NCBI RefSeq assembly: GCF_029767005.1 | Contig: NZ_JARUQR010000004.1 | Coordinates: 517-64,516, forward strand | Length of the DNA stretch: 64,000 bases | Direction of reading: 5' to 3' | From: Thiomicrorhabdus sp. ZW0627 | GTDB taxonomy: Bacteria > Pseudomonadota > Gammaproteobacteria > Thiomicrospirales > Thiomicrospiraceae | Part shown: one piece after another, positions 8,651-17,270 of the stretch | How positions within the stretch are numbered: position 1 is the stretch's first letter | Layout: every line of letters starts with the position of its first letter | Made by a program: the position numbers and the translations under genes | The notes under the pieces: generated by a model | The model's database searches: none | The model's input: only the letters and a program-made list of their open reading frames with translations | Told to the model about the DNA's origin: nothing

Positions 8651-9673
8651 TCAGCTGAAAGACTGGGTCTTTGCGATAAATTCGTTGAATTTCTGATGCG
8701 CCAAACCGTCGGCAATTACTTTGCGTGCCAGATTGACGCCATCGGAAAACGTATCGGCCAAACCGCAAACGTAAATCGAAGCACCGGCATTCAAACAGAC
8801 GATGTCTTTCGCTGCGCTGTCGCTATTAGCAAAAACAGAACGGATGATATTCAAACTTTCCTGAGCGGATTCCACTTTCAGTTCACTCAAATCCGGATGA
8901 TCCATATCGTAATCGGAAGGGTCGATTTTCCACTGACTGATTGTGTCGTCTTTCAATTCCGCCACATAGGTTTCGCTGGCGATTGAAATCTCGTCCAATC
9001 CGTCTTCAGCAGCCACCACCATGACATGCTTCGAACCTAGGCGTTGCAACACTTCCGCAAACACCGGACCCAAATCTTTATTGAACACGCCGATTACCTG
9101 ATATGGCGCACCAGCCGGATTCGTCAAGGGCCCCAACATATTGAAAATCGTACGGACCCCCATCTCTTTGCGGGCGCCTATCACATGCTTCATGGCACTG
9201 TGGTGTGCAGGTGCAAACATGAACCCCACACCCAGTTCGTTGACACATTCGGCGACCTGTTCCGGCGTCAATGCCAGATTCACTCCGGCCGCTTCCAGCA
9301 CATCTGCACTGCCTGACTTGCTCGAAAAGGAACGGTTACCATGCTTGGCGACACGTCCGCCAGCGGCAGCTACCACAAACGCGCTGGCCGTTGAAATATT
9401 GAAGGTGCTGGCACCGTCACCGCCGGTTCCGCAGGTATCAACCAAGTGCGACTTGTCATCAACCGACACCGGAGCCGCCAACTCACGCATGACCTTGACG
9501 GCAGAGGTGATCTCCGTGACGGATTCGCTCTTCATACGCAAAGCGGCTAGAATCGCGCCGATCTGAGCTTCCGAGGCCTCGCCCGACATCAGCTTACGCA
9601 TCACGGATTCCATCTGTTCTTCCTGCAAATCCTGTCGGTTCAACAACTGCTCTAAAGCGACGTTCAATTCCAT
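8651..9673 (-). CDS. trpD: Anthranilate phosphoribosyltransferase
   Basis: Couples anthranilate to phosphoribosyl pyrophosphate. It has 340 residues, normal for the monofunctional enzyme. VDTCGTGGDGASTFNIST (near residues 78-95) is the PRPP-binding glycine loop and KHGNRSFSSKSGSADVLE the second substrate segment. MFAPAHHSAMKHV is also characteristic. It follows trpG by 15 bases, so the two are surely co-transcribed. Confidence 0.97.
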   Translation of the reverse strand: MELNVALEQLLNRQDLQEEQMESVMRKLMSGEASEAQIGAILAALRMKSESVTEITSAVKVMRELAAPVSVDDKSHLVDTCGTGGDGASTFNISTASAFVVAAAGGRVAKHGNRSFSSKSGSADVLEAAGVNLALTPEQVAECVNELGVGFMFAPAHHSAMKHVIGARKEMGVRTIFNMLGPLTNPAGAPYQVIGVFNKDLGPVFAEVLQRLGSKHVMVVAAEDGLDEISIASETYVAELKDDTISQWKIDPSDYDMDHPDLSELKVESAQESLNIIRSVFANSDSAAKDIVCLNAGASIYVCGLADTFSDGVNLARKVIADGLAHQKFNEFIAKTQSFS

Positions 9674-9688
9674 AATCTTTTCCGTCTT

Positions 9689-10270
9689 TTACTTCTGATC
9701 CAAAAAGTTCTGTAACATCTGGTGCCCCTGCTCGGTCAGAATCGACTCAGGGTGGAACTGCACACCTTCAATCGGTAGCGTTTTATGACGCACACCCATA
9801 ATTTCATCCATATTCCCTTGTTCGTCCTGAGTCCAGGCAGTCACTTCAAGGCAGTCCGGCAGAGAGGCCTGCTCAATTACCAACGAATGATATCGGGTTG
9901 TCTGAACAGGATTCGGTAGACCTGTGAACATACCGATGTCTTTATGATAAACCGGCGAAGTCTTACCGTGCATAACCTGTTTCGCGCGAACGATCTTACC
10001 GCCGAACGCCTGACCGATCGACTGGTGTCCAAGACAAACACCCATAATCGGAATCTTCCCGGCGAAATGTTTGATCGCCTCGACCGAAATTCCGGCTTCG
10101 GTCGGTGTACACGGGCCAGGCGAAATCACCAGAAACTCGGGATTTATAGTCTGGATCTCTTCGATCGTAATCTGATCGTTACGATACACCTCTACGTGCT
10201 GACCCAACTCGCCAAAATACTGAACGATGTTATAGGTAAACGAGTCGTAGTTATCAATCATCAACAACAT
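9689..10270 (-). CDS. trpG: Anthranilate synthase glutamine amidotransferase subunit
   Basis: Class I glutaminase of 193 residues supplying ammonia to TrpE. Cys79 in [11 protein letters not shown] is the nucleophile, and the His/Glu pair lies in [11 protein letters not shown] near the C terminus. The N-terminal [14 protein letters not shown] is typical. A single amidotransferase of this kind often also serves para-aminobenzoate synthase (PabA); that dual role is possible here but not shown. The gap to trpE is 23 bases. Confidence 0.95.
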   Translation of the reverse strand: MLLMIDNYDSFTYNIVQYFGELGQHVEVYRNDQITIEEIQTINPEFLVISPGPCTPTEAGISVEAIKHFAGKIPIMGVCLGHQSIGQAFGGKIVRAKQVMHGKTSPVYHKDIGMFTGLPNPVQTTRYHSLVIEQASLPDCLEVTAWTQDEQGNMDEIMGVRHKTLPIEGVQFHPESILTEQGHQMLQNFLDQK

Positions 10271-10293
10271 ATCTTTTAATGTCCTTTACTCGT

Positions 10294-11799
10294 TTATCGA
10301 TGTCCCGCATCGGGGTTTTTGGTCTGCAAGCCTTCGGCGACGAATTCCGCCGCACGGAAAACCGCACGTCCTTTGTTCATGGTCTCGTCCCATTCCGACT
10401 GCGGGACGGAATCGGCAACGATTCCCGCACCGGCTTGCACAAACAAACGTTTATCTTTAATGACCGCTGTACGGATTGCAATCGCCGTATCCATATTGCC
10501 GTGCCAACCCAGATATCCAACCGCACCGGAGTAGATACCTCGTTTAACAGGTTCGAATTCGTCGATGATTTCCATCGCGCGAATCTTCGGTGCACCTGAA
10601 ACCGTTCCGGCCGGGAAAGTCGCACGCAACACATCCATGGCGGACATGCCTGGCTTTGCGATACCGTTGACGTTGGAAACAATATGCATGACGTGCGAAT
10701 AACGCTCGACCACCATCTTCTCGGTCAATTCCACAGAACCGACTTGAGCGATGCGACCCACATCGTTACGCCCAAGATCAATCAGCATCAAGTGCTCCGC
10801 GATCTCTTTCGGGTCGTTAAGCAGGTCTTCTTCGAGCGCGCGGTCCTTTTCGGGTGTCAAGCCACGACGACGGGTACCGGCAATCGGGCGAACCGTCACC
10901 TGGTTATCCTCCAGGCGGACCAAAATCTCCGGCGACGAGCCAACAACTTGCAAGTCGCCCATATCCATGAAGAACATATACGGTGAAGGGTTCAGATAAC
11001 GCAATGCACGGTAAAGGTCAATCGGTGCCTCTTCATACGGAAGAGACATCTGCTGGGAAATGACCACTTGCATGGCATCACCAGCGAAAATATATTCTTT
11101 GATTTTGGCGACTGCGTCCTTAAAGGCTTCCTCACCAAAACTGGAGACGAAGTCTTCCTCTTCAACAGTACGATCGCTCGGTTTATCTTCCGGCAACGGC
11201 ATCGGCTGACTCAACAAGCCCTGTAGTTCGTCCAATCGAACTTGTGCTTGAGAATACCCGTTAGGCTTTGAAAGGTCCGCATGTACAATCACATGCACCT
11301 GACCACTCAAATTATCGAACACCACCAACTCTTCAGAAACCAACAGTTCGATATCCGGAGCGCCGATATCGTCACGCTGAGGAGCGGTCTTCTGTAATCG
11401 TTTTTCCACATAACGGATAGTATCGTAACCGAAATAACCGACCAATCCGCCGCTGAAAGCTGGCAGGCCCGGCTGATCATAAACCTTGAACTGATTCTGG
11501 TAGGCTTCGATCCATGCCAACGGATCGTCGGCGACCTGCTTCTGTACCAGCTCGGAACCGTTCCATTCCTCAATCTGGTTACCGCGGATCAATAAGCGAC
11601 GCTGACAAGGCAAACCGATGATAGAGTAGCGACCCCACTTGTCCCCGCCTTGAACTGATTCGAACAGGTAGGAATATGGGGCTTTGGCTAGTTTATGATA
11701 AACGCTTAAAGGAGTATCGTAGTCAGATAGAACCGTACGCATTACCGGTGCGCGGTTATAGCCCTGTTTTGCTAAATTTGCAAAGTGAGCATCACTCAT
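10294..11799 (-). CDS. trpE: Anthranilate synthase component I
   Basis: Chorismate-using enzyme of 501 residues, first step of tryptophan synthesis. The N-terminal domain carries the [16 protein letters not shown] segment (48-63), where LLESV/ESV-type residues form the tryptophan feedback site. The catalytic domain has [32 protein letters not shown] and the [18 protein letters not shown] signature. It precedes trpG and follows gph. No leader peptide rich in Trp codons was found in the 254 bases before it; instead there is a large perfect palindrome. Confidence 0.96.
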   Translation of the reverse strand: MSDAHFANLAKQGYNRAPVMRTVLSDYDTPLSVYHKLAKAPYSYLFESVQGGDKWGRYSIIGLPCQRRLLIRGNQIEEWNGSELVQKQVADDPLAWIEAYQNQFKVYDQPGLPAFSGGLVGYFGYDTIRYVEKRLQKTAPQRDDIGAPDIELLVSEELVVFDNLSGQVHVIVHADLSKPNGYSQAQVRLDELQGLLSQPMPLPEDKPSDRTVEEEDFVSSFGEEAFKDAVAKIKEYIFAGDAMQVVISQQMSLPYEEAPIDLYRALRYLNPSPYMFFMDMGDLQVVGSSPEILVRLEDNQVTVRPIAGTRRRGLTPEKDRALEEDLLNDPKEIAEHLMLIDLGRNDVGRIAQVGSVELTEKMVVERYSHVMHIVSNVNGIAKPGMSAMDVLRATFPAGTVSGAPKIRAMEIIDEFEPVKRGIYSGAVGYLGWHGNMDTAIAIRTAVIKDKRLFVQAGAGIVADSVPQSEWDETMNKGRAVFRAAEFVAEGLQTKNPDAGHR

Positions 11800-11966
11800 G
11801 GTTTTGTTTTGCCTTTGTCAATTTTCTAAACAACAATGCCCGGCGGATACCGGACAACGCACAAATCAGTGGACGAAAAATCTCTAGTAACAGCGCTTTT
11901 AAAAAAGCCATTTAAGTCATCACCTGTTAATACAGATCTCTCAACCGGAAAGATATCGTTTATATA

Positions 11967-12000
11967 AAATGAAAATGAGCAGGCCTGCTCATTTTCATTT
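11967..12000. repeat. Perfect 34-bp palindrome in the gph-trpE gap
   Basis: Each arm is 17 bases, AAATGAAAATGAGCAGG and its exact reverse complement, meeting at AGGCCT. It is the longest member of the CAGGCCTG family in the window. On leftward RNA it could fold as a hairpin with an A/U-rich base, so partial termination after gph is possible. Confidence 0.9.
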
Positions 12001-12053
12001 CCACTATTCCCGGCCGCCTGCAACACAGACGCCCATAGGAATATTAAGGCTAA

Positions 12054-12734
12054 TTAGGCCTTGGCTTCAAGATAATTCGGTAACTCTGCAAAAGAGTCCA
12101 TCACGACATCCGGCTCATAATCACGGATATCTTCCCCATGGTTGTAGCCGTAAGTCATACAGAAGATGTGGAATCCAGCCGCACGAGCCGCTTTCACATC
12201 CGACTTGGAATCACCGATCATCAAAGCGTTTTCAGGCTCAACACCCAACTGCTTCGCTGCGTGCAGCAACGGCATTGGATGTGGCTTCTTCTCGGCACAC
12301 GTGTCACCACTGACAATCACTTCAAAGTAATCGTGCAGACCTTTATCCTTCAATAACGGAACCGTAAAGGCTTCTGCCTTGTTTGTGACACAAGCCACAC
12401 GGTAGCCTTGAGCGATCATCCATTCGATCCCTTCGACGACGCCGTCGTAAACACGACTACGCTGGGAAGTATTATCTTTATACAGTTCCAGAAAAATCGG
12501 GTAGGCTTTTGCCATCAATTCAGGATCCGGCTCACCGTCAACAGCGTTGATCAAAGCACGTTCGGTCAAACGCTCAACACCGTTACCGACCCAGTTGCGT
12601 ACTGCGTCTTCGCCACGAACTGGCATATCCAGTTTCTTCATCATTTCGTCTACGCAGTAGGCCAAATCCGGCACACTGTCAATCAAAGTACCGTCCAAAT
12701 CGATCAGCACAAATCCTGGCTTAAACTTTTCCAT
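12054..12734 (-). CDS. gph: Phosphoglycolate phosphatase (HAD family)
   Basis: Hydrolyses 2-phosphoglycolate, the product of RuBisCO oxygenation. It has 226 residues. The HAD nucleophile motif is LIDLDGTLIDS (11-21), with Asp13 and Asp15; CVTNKAEAF is motif II and ALMIGDSKSDVKAARAAG motif III-IV. The rpe-gph-trpE order is common in gammaproteobacteria. In an autotroph carrying form I RuBisCO this gene has a clear salvage role. A nearby CbbZ-type function is therefore inferred from context, not from a distinguishing residue. Confidence 0.92.
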   Translation of the reverse strand: MEKFKPGFVLIDLDGTLIDSVPDLAYCVDEMMKKLDMPVRGEDAVRNWVGNGVERLTERALINAVDGEPDPELMAKAYPIFLELYKDNTSQRSRVYDGVVEGIEWMIAQGYRVACVTNKAEAFTVPLLKDKGLHDYFEVIVSGDTCAEKKPHPMPLLHAAKQLGVEPENALMIGDSKSDVKAARAAGFHIFCMTYGYNHGEDIRDYEPDVVMDSFAELPNYLEAKA

Positions 12735-12777
12735 AATAATCTCTTTAATTCTTATTTACCGTCACCCTAATACAACA

Positions 12778-12805
12778 AAACGCCGAGGTTCACACCTCAG
12801 CGTTT
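12778..12805 (-). terminator. Hairpin between rpe and gph
   Basis: AAACGCCGAGG pairs with CCTCAGCGTTT (one C-A mismatch) around a 6-base loop, and the leftward RNA continues with a short U tract. It may partly terminate rpe transcripts or stabilise the rpe message. Confidence 0.6.
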
Positions 12806-12836
12806 CGCATTAGGCCGTGATTAATTCTCTGTGTAA

Positions 12837-13541
12837 TTAAGCTTTAGCCAGCTCTTCACGCATTTGTTTGATGATGCTGTCGTAACGGTTAGGATCGGAA
12901 GCATTCGCCTTACCGAAGATACCTGAACCGGATACGAAAGTGTCACAACCCGCGGCTGCGACTTCAGCGATGTTCTCAGCCTTGACGCCACCATCGATCT
13001 CCAAACGGACGTCGCAACCTGACTCGTCAATCATCTTACGAGCTGCACGCAATTTGTTTAAGGCTTCATCGATAAACGCCTGACCACCGAAGCCAGGGTT
13101 AACGGACATAATCAGAATCATATCGATCTTATCCATCACGTGCTCAAGGTAGCTTAAAGGCGTTGCAGGGTTGAACACCAAACCGGCTTTACAACCTTCT
13201 GCCTTAATCAACTGCAAAGAACGGTCGATGTGCTCGGAAGCTTCCGGGTGGAAAGTAATGATGTCTGCACCGGCAGAAGCGAAATCACCGATTAGACGAT
13301 CAACCGGCTTCACCATCAAGTGAACGTCGATCGGCGCTTTAATGTCTTCTTTAACCATGAAGTTCTTCAAAGACTCACAAACCAAAGGCCCGATTGTCAA
13401 GTTAGGCACATAATGGTTATCCATTACATCAAAATGCACCACATCAGCACCCGCTGCAATCACATCTTTAACATCTTTACCCAATTGCGCGAAATCTGCT
13501 GATAGAATTGACGGGGCAATCCAGTTTTCTTGCTTAGCCAT
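12837..13541 (-). CDS. rpe: Ribulose-phosphate 3-epimerase
   Basis: Interconverts ribulose 5-phosphate and xylulose 5-phosphate in the Calvin and pentose phosphate cycles. It has 234 residues and a TIM barrel. [13 protein letters not shown] (10-22) starts the barrel; [18 protein letters not shown] carries metal ligands, VHLMVKP and [10 protein letters not shown] are signatures, and [12 protein letters not shown] contains the second catalytic Asp. It leads the rpe-gph-trp series, with a promoter about 65 bases upstream. Confidence 0.97.
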   Translation of the reverse strand: MAKQENWIAPSILSADFAQLGKDVKDVIAAGADVVHFDVMDNHYVPNLTIGPLVCESLKNFMVKEDIKAPIDVHLMVKPVDRLIGDFASAGADIITFHPEASEHIDRSLQLIKAEGCKAGLVFNPATPLSYLEHVMDKIDMILIMSVNPGFGGQAFIDEALNKLRAARKMIDESGCDVRLEIDGGVKAENIAEVAAAGCDTFVSGSGIFGKANASDPNRYDSIIKQMREELAKA

Positions 13542-13574
13542 GCTACTTCTTTCCTTAATTAAATTTTTGAAAAA

Positions 13575-13616
13575 TTAATTCGTGCATTTTAACAGTATCC
13601 TTTAAAATGGGCAAAA
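13575..13616 (-). promoter_or_regulatory. Promoter upstream of rpe
   Basis: On the minus strand TTGCCC is followed after 17 bases by TAAAAT, about 50 bases before the rpe start. This is a fair sigma-70 match. It lies immediately downstream of a terminator-like hairpin. Confidence 0.5.
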
Positions 13617-13644
13617 AAAACGATGGGGAGAAACGCCCTCATCT
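13612..13644 (-). terminator. Terminator-like hairpin upstream of rpe
   Basis: On the minus strand GATGAGGG pairs with CCCCATC around a short loop, followed directly by eight U. No gene on this strand lies just upstream, so it may block antisense or read-through transcription from the far side, or form an attenuator if a promoter lies further upstream. Confidence 0.55.
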
Positions 13645-13708
13645 AGAGAGCTCTGATCGAGCCCTTTTTATATAACCGTATGATTTTCAATCATCATGAG
13701 CGAGTCCA

Positions 13709-14179
13709 ATGAGCACTGAAACGACAGACACCTCTTTGAACACCACTCCCGCGAGAACTCCAAACAAGGCGGAAAGCCTACTCGGAAAAATGATTCATTT
13801 CTTCGAGTTCGTGGGATTGACCGTGATTGCCATTGCCACCATCTACGCCGGTGGTCAGGAAGTCATGCATATGATCAATAACGCAAAAGTAACTCTGGGC
13901 GACCTGTTATTGCTGTTCCTCTACCTTGAGGTTCTGGCCATGATCGCAATCTATCTGGATTCCGGTAAACTGCCGATCCGATTCCCACTCTATATTGCCA
14001 TCGTCGCCTTGGCGCGTTACCTGATCCTAGAACTAAAAGGCCTGTCGGAGTGGGAGATGATTGCCATCGGTGTCACAATCACCTTGATCACGATTGCAAC
14101 ACTGATCTTACGTTACGGACACATCAAATATCCGTACGGCAACACAAATACTGCCGCACAACGCCGTCCAAAAGACTGA
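13709..14179 (+). CDS. PsiE-like membrane protein
   Basis: Protein of 156 residues with four predicted membrane segments near 32-50, 65-82, 91-108 and 117-135. The segments VGLTVIAIATIYAGGQEV and LLLLFLYLEVLAMIAIYL resemble the PsiE (phosphate-starvation-inducible) family of unknown function. The N-terminal 25 residues are polar and Thr-rich. It lies 27 bases before purC in the same direction, which suggests co-transcription; no pho box was recognised. Confidence 0.75.
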   Translation: MSTETTDTSLNTTPARTPNKAESLLGKMIHFFEFVGLTVIAIATIYAGGQEVMHMINNAKVTLGDLLLLFLYLEVLAMIAIYLDSGKLPIRFPLYIAIVALARYLILELKGLSEWEMIAIGVTITLITIATLILRYGHIKYPYGNTNTAAQRRPKD

Positions 14180-14206
14180 ACCGAATTATTACGTTAGGAA
14201 AGCTTT

Positions 14207-15094
14207 ATGCACCCACTATATGAGTCAAATCTAACCAGCTTGCCTTTGATCAACAAAGGTAAGGTACGTGACATTTACGATATAGATGAAAAACATCTGT
14301 TAATTGTAACGACGGACCGAATCTCGGCGTTCGACGTCATACTGCCGACGCCAATTCCTGGCAAAGGGCGCATCCTGACGGAAACTGCACAGTTCTGGAT
14401 GAAAAAAACGGCGGACATCATTCCTAACCAACTCGTCACCGACATCAGTCTTGCGGACTATCTGACGCCTGAGGAACTCAAACAACTTGACGGCCGAGGC
14501 ATGGTCGTTCGCAAATTGAAACCATTACCGGTCGAAGCCATTGTTCGTGGCTATCTGGTTGGTTCCGGCTGGAAAGAGTACAAAAAGACCCAAAGCGTCT
14601 GTGGAATCCCGCTTCCTTCCGGTTTGAAAAAGGCTCAACAACTGCCTGAACCACTATTCACCCCTTCCACCAAAGCGGAAGTTGGCGATCATGACGAGAA
14701 CATCAGCTTTGAACAACTGGTGGAAATCATGGGGCGTGAAAAATCAGAAAAAGTACGCGACTTCAGTCTGCAGCTATATCAGTTTGCTGCCGATTTTGCT
14801 CTTGAACGCGGAATCATCATAGCCGACACTAAATTCGAATTTGGTGAAGATGAAAACGGCACCATCCACCTGATCGATGAAGCCTTGACGCCAGACAGCT
14901 CACGCTTCTGGCCTGCAGCTCAATACGTGGTCGGAAAAAACCCGGAAAGCTTCGACAAACAGTACATTCGTGACTATCTGGAGTCGCTTGACTGGGACAA
15001 AAACTCTCCTGCACCTGAACTGCCGGAAGAAGTCGTTCTCAAGACACTGGAAAAATACCAGGAAGCTCAGGCTCGTCTAACCGAGAACATGTAA
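14207..15094 (+). CDS. purC: SAICAR synthase (phosphoribosylaminoimidazole-succinocarboxamide synthase)
   Basis: Joins aspartate to CAIR in purine synthesis using ATP. It has 295 residues and is the longer form of PurC, like the yeast enzyme, rather than the 240-residue E. coli type. The start INKGKVRDIYD is the ATP-binding strand; LKPLPVEAIVRGYLVGSGWKEY (near residues 104-125, quoted only in part as PVEAIVRGYLVGSGWKEY), GDHDENIS and IADTKFEFG are family motifs. ALTPDSSRFWP near residue 226 is the second signature. The start ATG has AGGAAAG upstream. Confidence 0.96.
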   Translation: MHPLYESNLTSLPLINKGKVRDIYDIDEKHLLIVTTDRISAFDVILPTPIPGKGRILTETAQFWMKKTADIIPNQLVTDISLADYLTPEELKQLDGRGMVVRKLKPLPVEAIVRGYLVGSGWKEYKKTQSVCGIPLPSGLKKAQQLPEPLFTPSTKAEVGDHDENISFEQLVEIMGREKSEKVRDFSLQLYQFAADFALERGIIIADTKFEFGEDENGTIHLIDEALTPDSSRFWPAAQYVVGKNPESFDKQYIRDYLESLDWDKNSPAPELPEEVVLKTLEKYQEAQARLTENM

Positions 15095-15146
15095 TTCCGA
15101 TGAAATACCGCCTTGAAAAACTCAACAGGCCTGCCTGGAGATCATT

Positions 15147-15806
15147 TTGAAGGTTGGTTTCTTCGTTACAGGTACCGATACAGACGTCGGCAAGACCTAT
15201 GTCAGCGGCTGCATCGGCAACACCCTTACTCAACTTGGTATTCCAGTCAGCCCTCGCAAACCGATCGCCTCTGGGTGCATACCTCAAGCAGACAATTCCT
15301 TATATTGCGAAGATGCGACGTTTCTGAAACTGGCTTGCCATTCCGATGAGCCGATCGAGCGAATCTGTCCACATCAATTCATACCGCCCGTTTCACCACA
15401 ACGCGCATTGCAGCAGGCTGGAATCACATTAAAAACCGAGGATTTGGCAGAGGCCTGTCAAGTTGATGACGAGAAGATTGCTTTAGTGGAAGGCGCCGGT
15501 GGATTCTATTCCCCCTTGTCCAGCGATGGTTTGAATTCCGACCTTGCCAAACAGTTACGATATCCGGTTATTCTCGTAGTCGGAAACCGCCTCGGCTGCC
15601 TCAATCACGCCCTCTTGACCATTGATGCGATTGAACATGCCGGGCTAAGTTTGCACTGCGTCATTGTCAACGACATTGCTCCCGAAGCCGATCAGGCCAA
15701 CTTCGAAGACCTTAAACGCCTACTGGCCGATAAGAATGTGGAATGTTATCACTTGGCATTCAATCCGGCTAAGCAACCGGTCACCATAGAAAAGTTCAGA
15801 ATCTAA
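15147..15806 (+). CDS. bioD: Dethiobiotin synthetase
   Basis: Carboxylates 7,8-diaminononanoate to dethiobiotin with ATP. It has 219 residues. The P-loop is FFVTGTDTDVGKTYVSG (5-21), the RKPIASG segment (37-43) carries a catalytic lysine, and VEGAGGFYSPLS (near 114-125) is the second family motif. The start is TTG at 15147 with GGAG six bases upstream; MKVGFF aligns well with family N termini. It follows purC across a 52-base gap containing CAGGCCTG. Biotin synthesis genes are split: bioA is 12 kb upstream. Confidence 0.93.
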   Translation: MKVGFFVTGTDTDVGKTYVSGCIGNTLTQLGIPVSPRKPIASGCIPQADNSLYCEDATFLKLACHSDEPIERICPHQFIPPVSPQRALQQAGITLKTEDLAEACQVDDEKIALVEGAGGFYSPLSSDGLNSDLAKQLRYPVILVVGNRLGCLNHALLTIDAIEHAGLSLHCVIVNDIAPEADQANFEDLKRLLADKNVECYHLAFNPAKQPVTIEKFRI

Positions 15807-16069
15807 CTATTTTCCTGCTTTCTGCGCCGTCTCTCATGCCACATTGACCTGAACCTGAAAAACAACAATATAAAGAAAATCCCAAGCAGGAAAAACAACA
15901 GTAAAAGAGGCCAGATCTCAAGTGCGATCTCCCATCCTTGTGCGATGAAAACATCCTGCTGCTCAATACTTTCCGCCAGTTTAAGCACAACCATCGTCGC
16001 AAAGGAGTAATACAGCAAAACCAAAATGAGACCGAGAATAATCACGCACATACCAAACCCACCTATCAC
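15803..16069 (-). CDS. Small two-segment membrane protein, unknown
   Basis: An 88-residue protein with two hydrophobic segments, near residues 4-30 and 52-72, and a very basic C terminus (RRRRKQ). It resembles no family that I recognise. The stop overlaps the end of bioD by four bases on the opposite strand. The gene lies 53 bases from the end of cbbR, in the same direction, so it may be read from the cbbR transcript. The pattern of hydrophobic codons and basic tail supports a real gene. Confidence 0.6.
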   Translation of the reverse strand: MIGGFGMCVIILGLILVLLYYSFATMVVLKLAESIEQQDVFIAQGWEIALEIWPLLLLFFLLGIFFILLFFRFRSMWHERRRRKQENS

Positions 16070-16122
16070 TCGTTATCAATGAACAACGATACGCCGATTA
16101 TCAAATTTTTTCCAATCCGCGT

Positions 16123-17049
16123 TTATCGGGTATCCGTCATCGCCAACAACTTATTGATATCTACCGAATTCAGGAAGTTCAAAAAAGCTTCGGCCGCTGG
16201 CGTCGTGGATTTGCTGGATAACTTGGCGACATACCAGTGACGCGTAATCGGAAAACCTTGCACATCGAGAACGTCCATATGCCTATAACGGGTCTCCAGA
16301 CGGATAGACTGCTTCGGCAACACCGAAATCCCCAAACCGGCCATGACTGCCTGTTTGATACTTTCCGTACTACCCAATTCCATATAAGGTTCGACTTCAA
16401 TCCCGTTTTCGATAAAACGTTCTTCCACAGAATCGCGTATCCCGGAACCCTTTTCACGCATTAAGAAACGTTCATTGGCCAACTCTGTGATGGGTATATT
16501 CTTTTCTTTTGATAATCGATGTTTAGGCGGCGCAGCAACCACAAGTTCATTTTCAAAAAACGGAAACGCTTCCATTTTCCGTTCTTCTGGAACACGCCCC
16601 ATAATAGACAGATCGTATTGATTCTGCTTAATTTCATCCAAAATGCGACGTCGGTTGATAACCGTAATCAATGGTTTCACATCCGGATAGCGATTGAGAA
16701 ACGCCTTCAATATATATGGCATGAAATATTTCGCGGGTGTCACCACCGCAATACGCAACTCACCTTCGACTCTTTCCTGACCGGATTTTATATCAACATT
16801 GAGCTCTTTTAACTCATCCAAAATCTTCTGACAGCTCTTAAACATCCGCTCACCGGCACGAGTCAAGTAGAGTTTTTTACCGACAACTTCGATTAATTTA
16901 ACGTCATTATTCTCTTCCAAACGCTTCACTTGAATCGACACGGCAGGCTGGGAAAGGTTCAATTCTTCAGCCGCTTTGGTATAACTCAAATTGCGCCCAA
17001 CCGCCTCAAATATGCGGATTTGCTGGGATGTTATGTGCAACTTATGCAT
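16123..17049 (-). CDS. cbbR: LysR-type regulator of Calvin-cycle genes (CbbR)
   Basis: LysR-family transcription factor of 308 residues. The helix-turn-helix covers residues about 4-60 (ITSQQIRIFEAVGRN...LSQPAVSIQVKRLEE), followed by the effector-binding domain. The ATG at 17049 is preferred: it has GAGGGG seven bases upstream and gives MHKLHITSQQ, whereas the longer frame starts with a GTG 18 bases earlier. It is divergent from cbbLS, the standard position for CbbR. Repeats in the shared promoter region are candidate binding sites. Confidence 0.92.
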   Translation of the reverse strand: MHKLHITSQQIRIFEAVGRNLSYTKAAEELNLSQPAVSIQVKRLEENNDVKLIEVVGKKLYLTRAGERMFKSCQKILDELKELNVDIKSGQERVEGELRIAVVTPAKYFMPYILKAFLNRYPDVKPLITVINRRRILDEIKQNQYDLSIMGRVPEERKMEAFPFFENELVVAAPPKHRLSKEKNIPITELANERFLMREKGSGIRDSVEERFIENGIEVEPYMELGSTESIKQAVMAGLGISVLPKQSIRLETRYRHMDVLDVQGFPITRHWYVAKLSSKSTTPAAEAFLNFLNSVDINKLLAMTDTR

Positions 17050-17079
17050 GATTTTTCCCCTCATCACGACCTAAAAAGA

Positions 17080-17122
17080 TGTACAAAGCCTTTCAGGATG
17101 TATAAACAAATGTATATAAACA
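17080..17122. promoter_or_regulatory. Candidate CbbR operator repeats
   Basis: Three related units, ATGTACAAA (17080), ATGTATAAACA (17098) and ATGTATATAAACA (17110), stand in one direction in the cbbR-cbbL divergent region. They fit the LysR pattern of T-rich, A-rich half sites next to the regulator gene. The assignment is inferred. Confidence 0.5.
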
Positions 17123-17270
17123 GTATAACCAACGTTGTCTTGTATGCCACGTTATTTCTTCATTAAGATAGCCTCCAATGAAACGAGCGAGGTTTGAAAC
17201 AAAGTTTTCGAACCGAGGATTTTCAGAAACTCTTTACTTAATATCCTTCAAAATGAAAAGAGGTAAAAAC

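Noticed and set aside
11800-12053. Tryptophan attenuator leader before trpE
   Set aside because: No short frame with tandem Trp codons was found; the only strong structure is the CAGGCCTG palindrome.
17178-17270. N-terminal extension of RuBisCO large subunit by 31 residues
   Set aside because: The extension has no family similarity, and the ATG at 17271 has a good ribosome site and the standard MAKTYNAG start.
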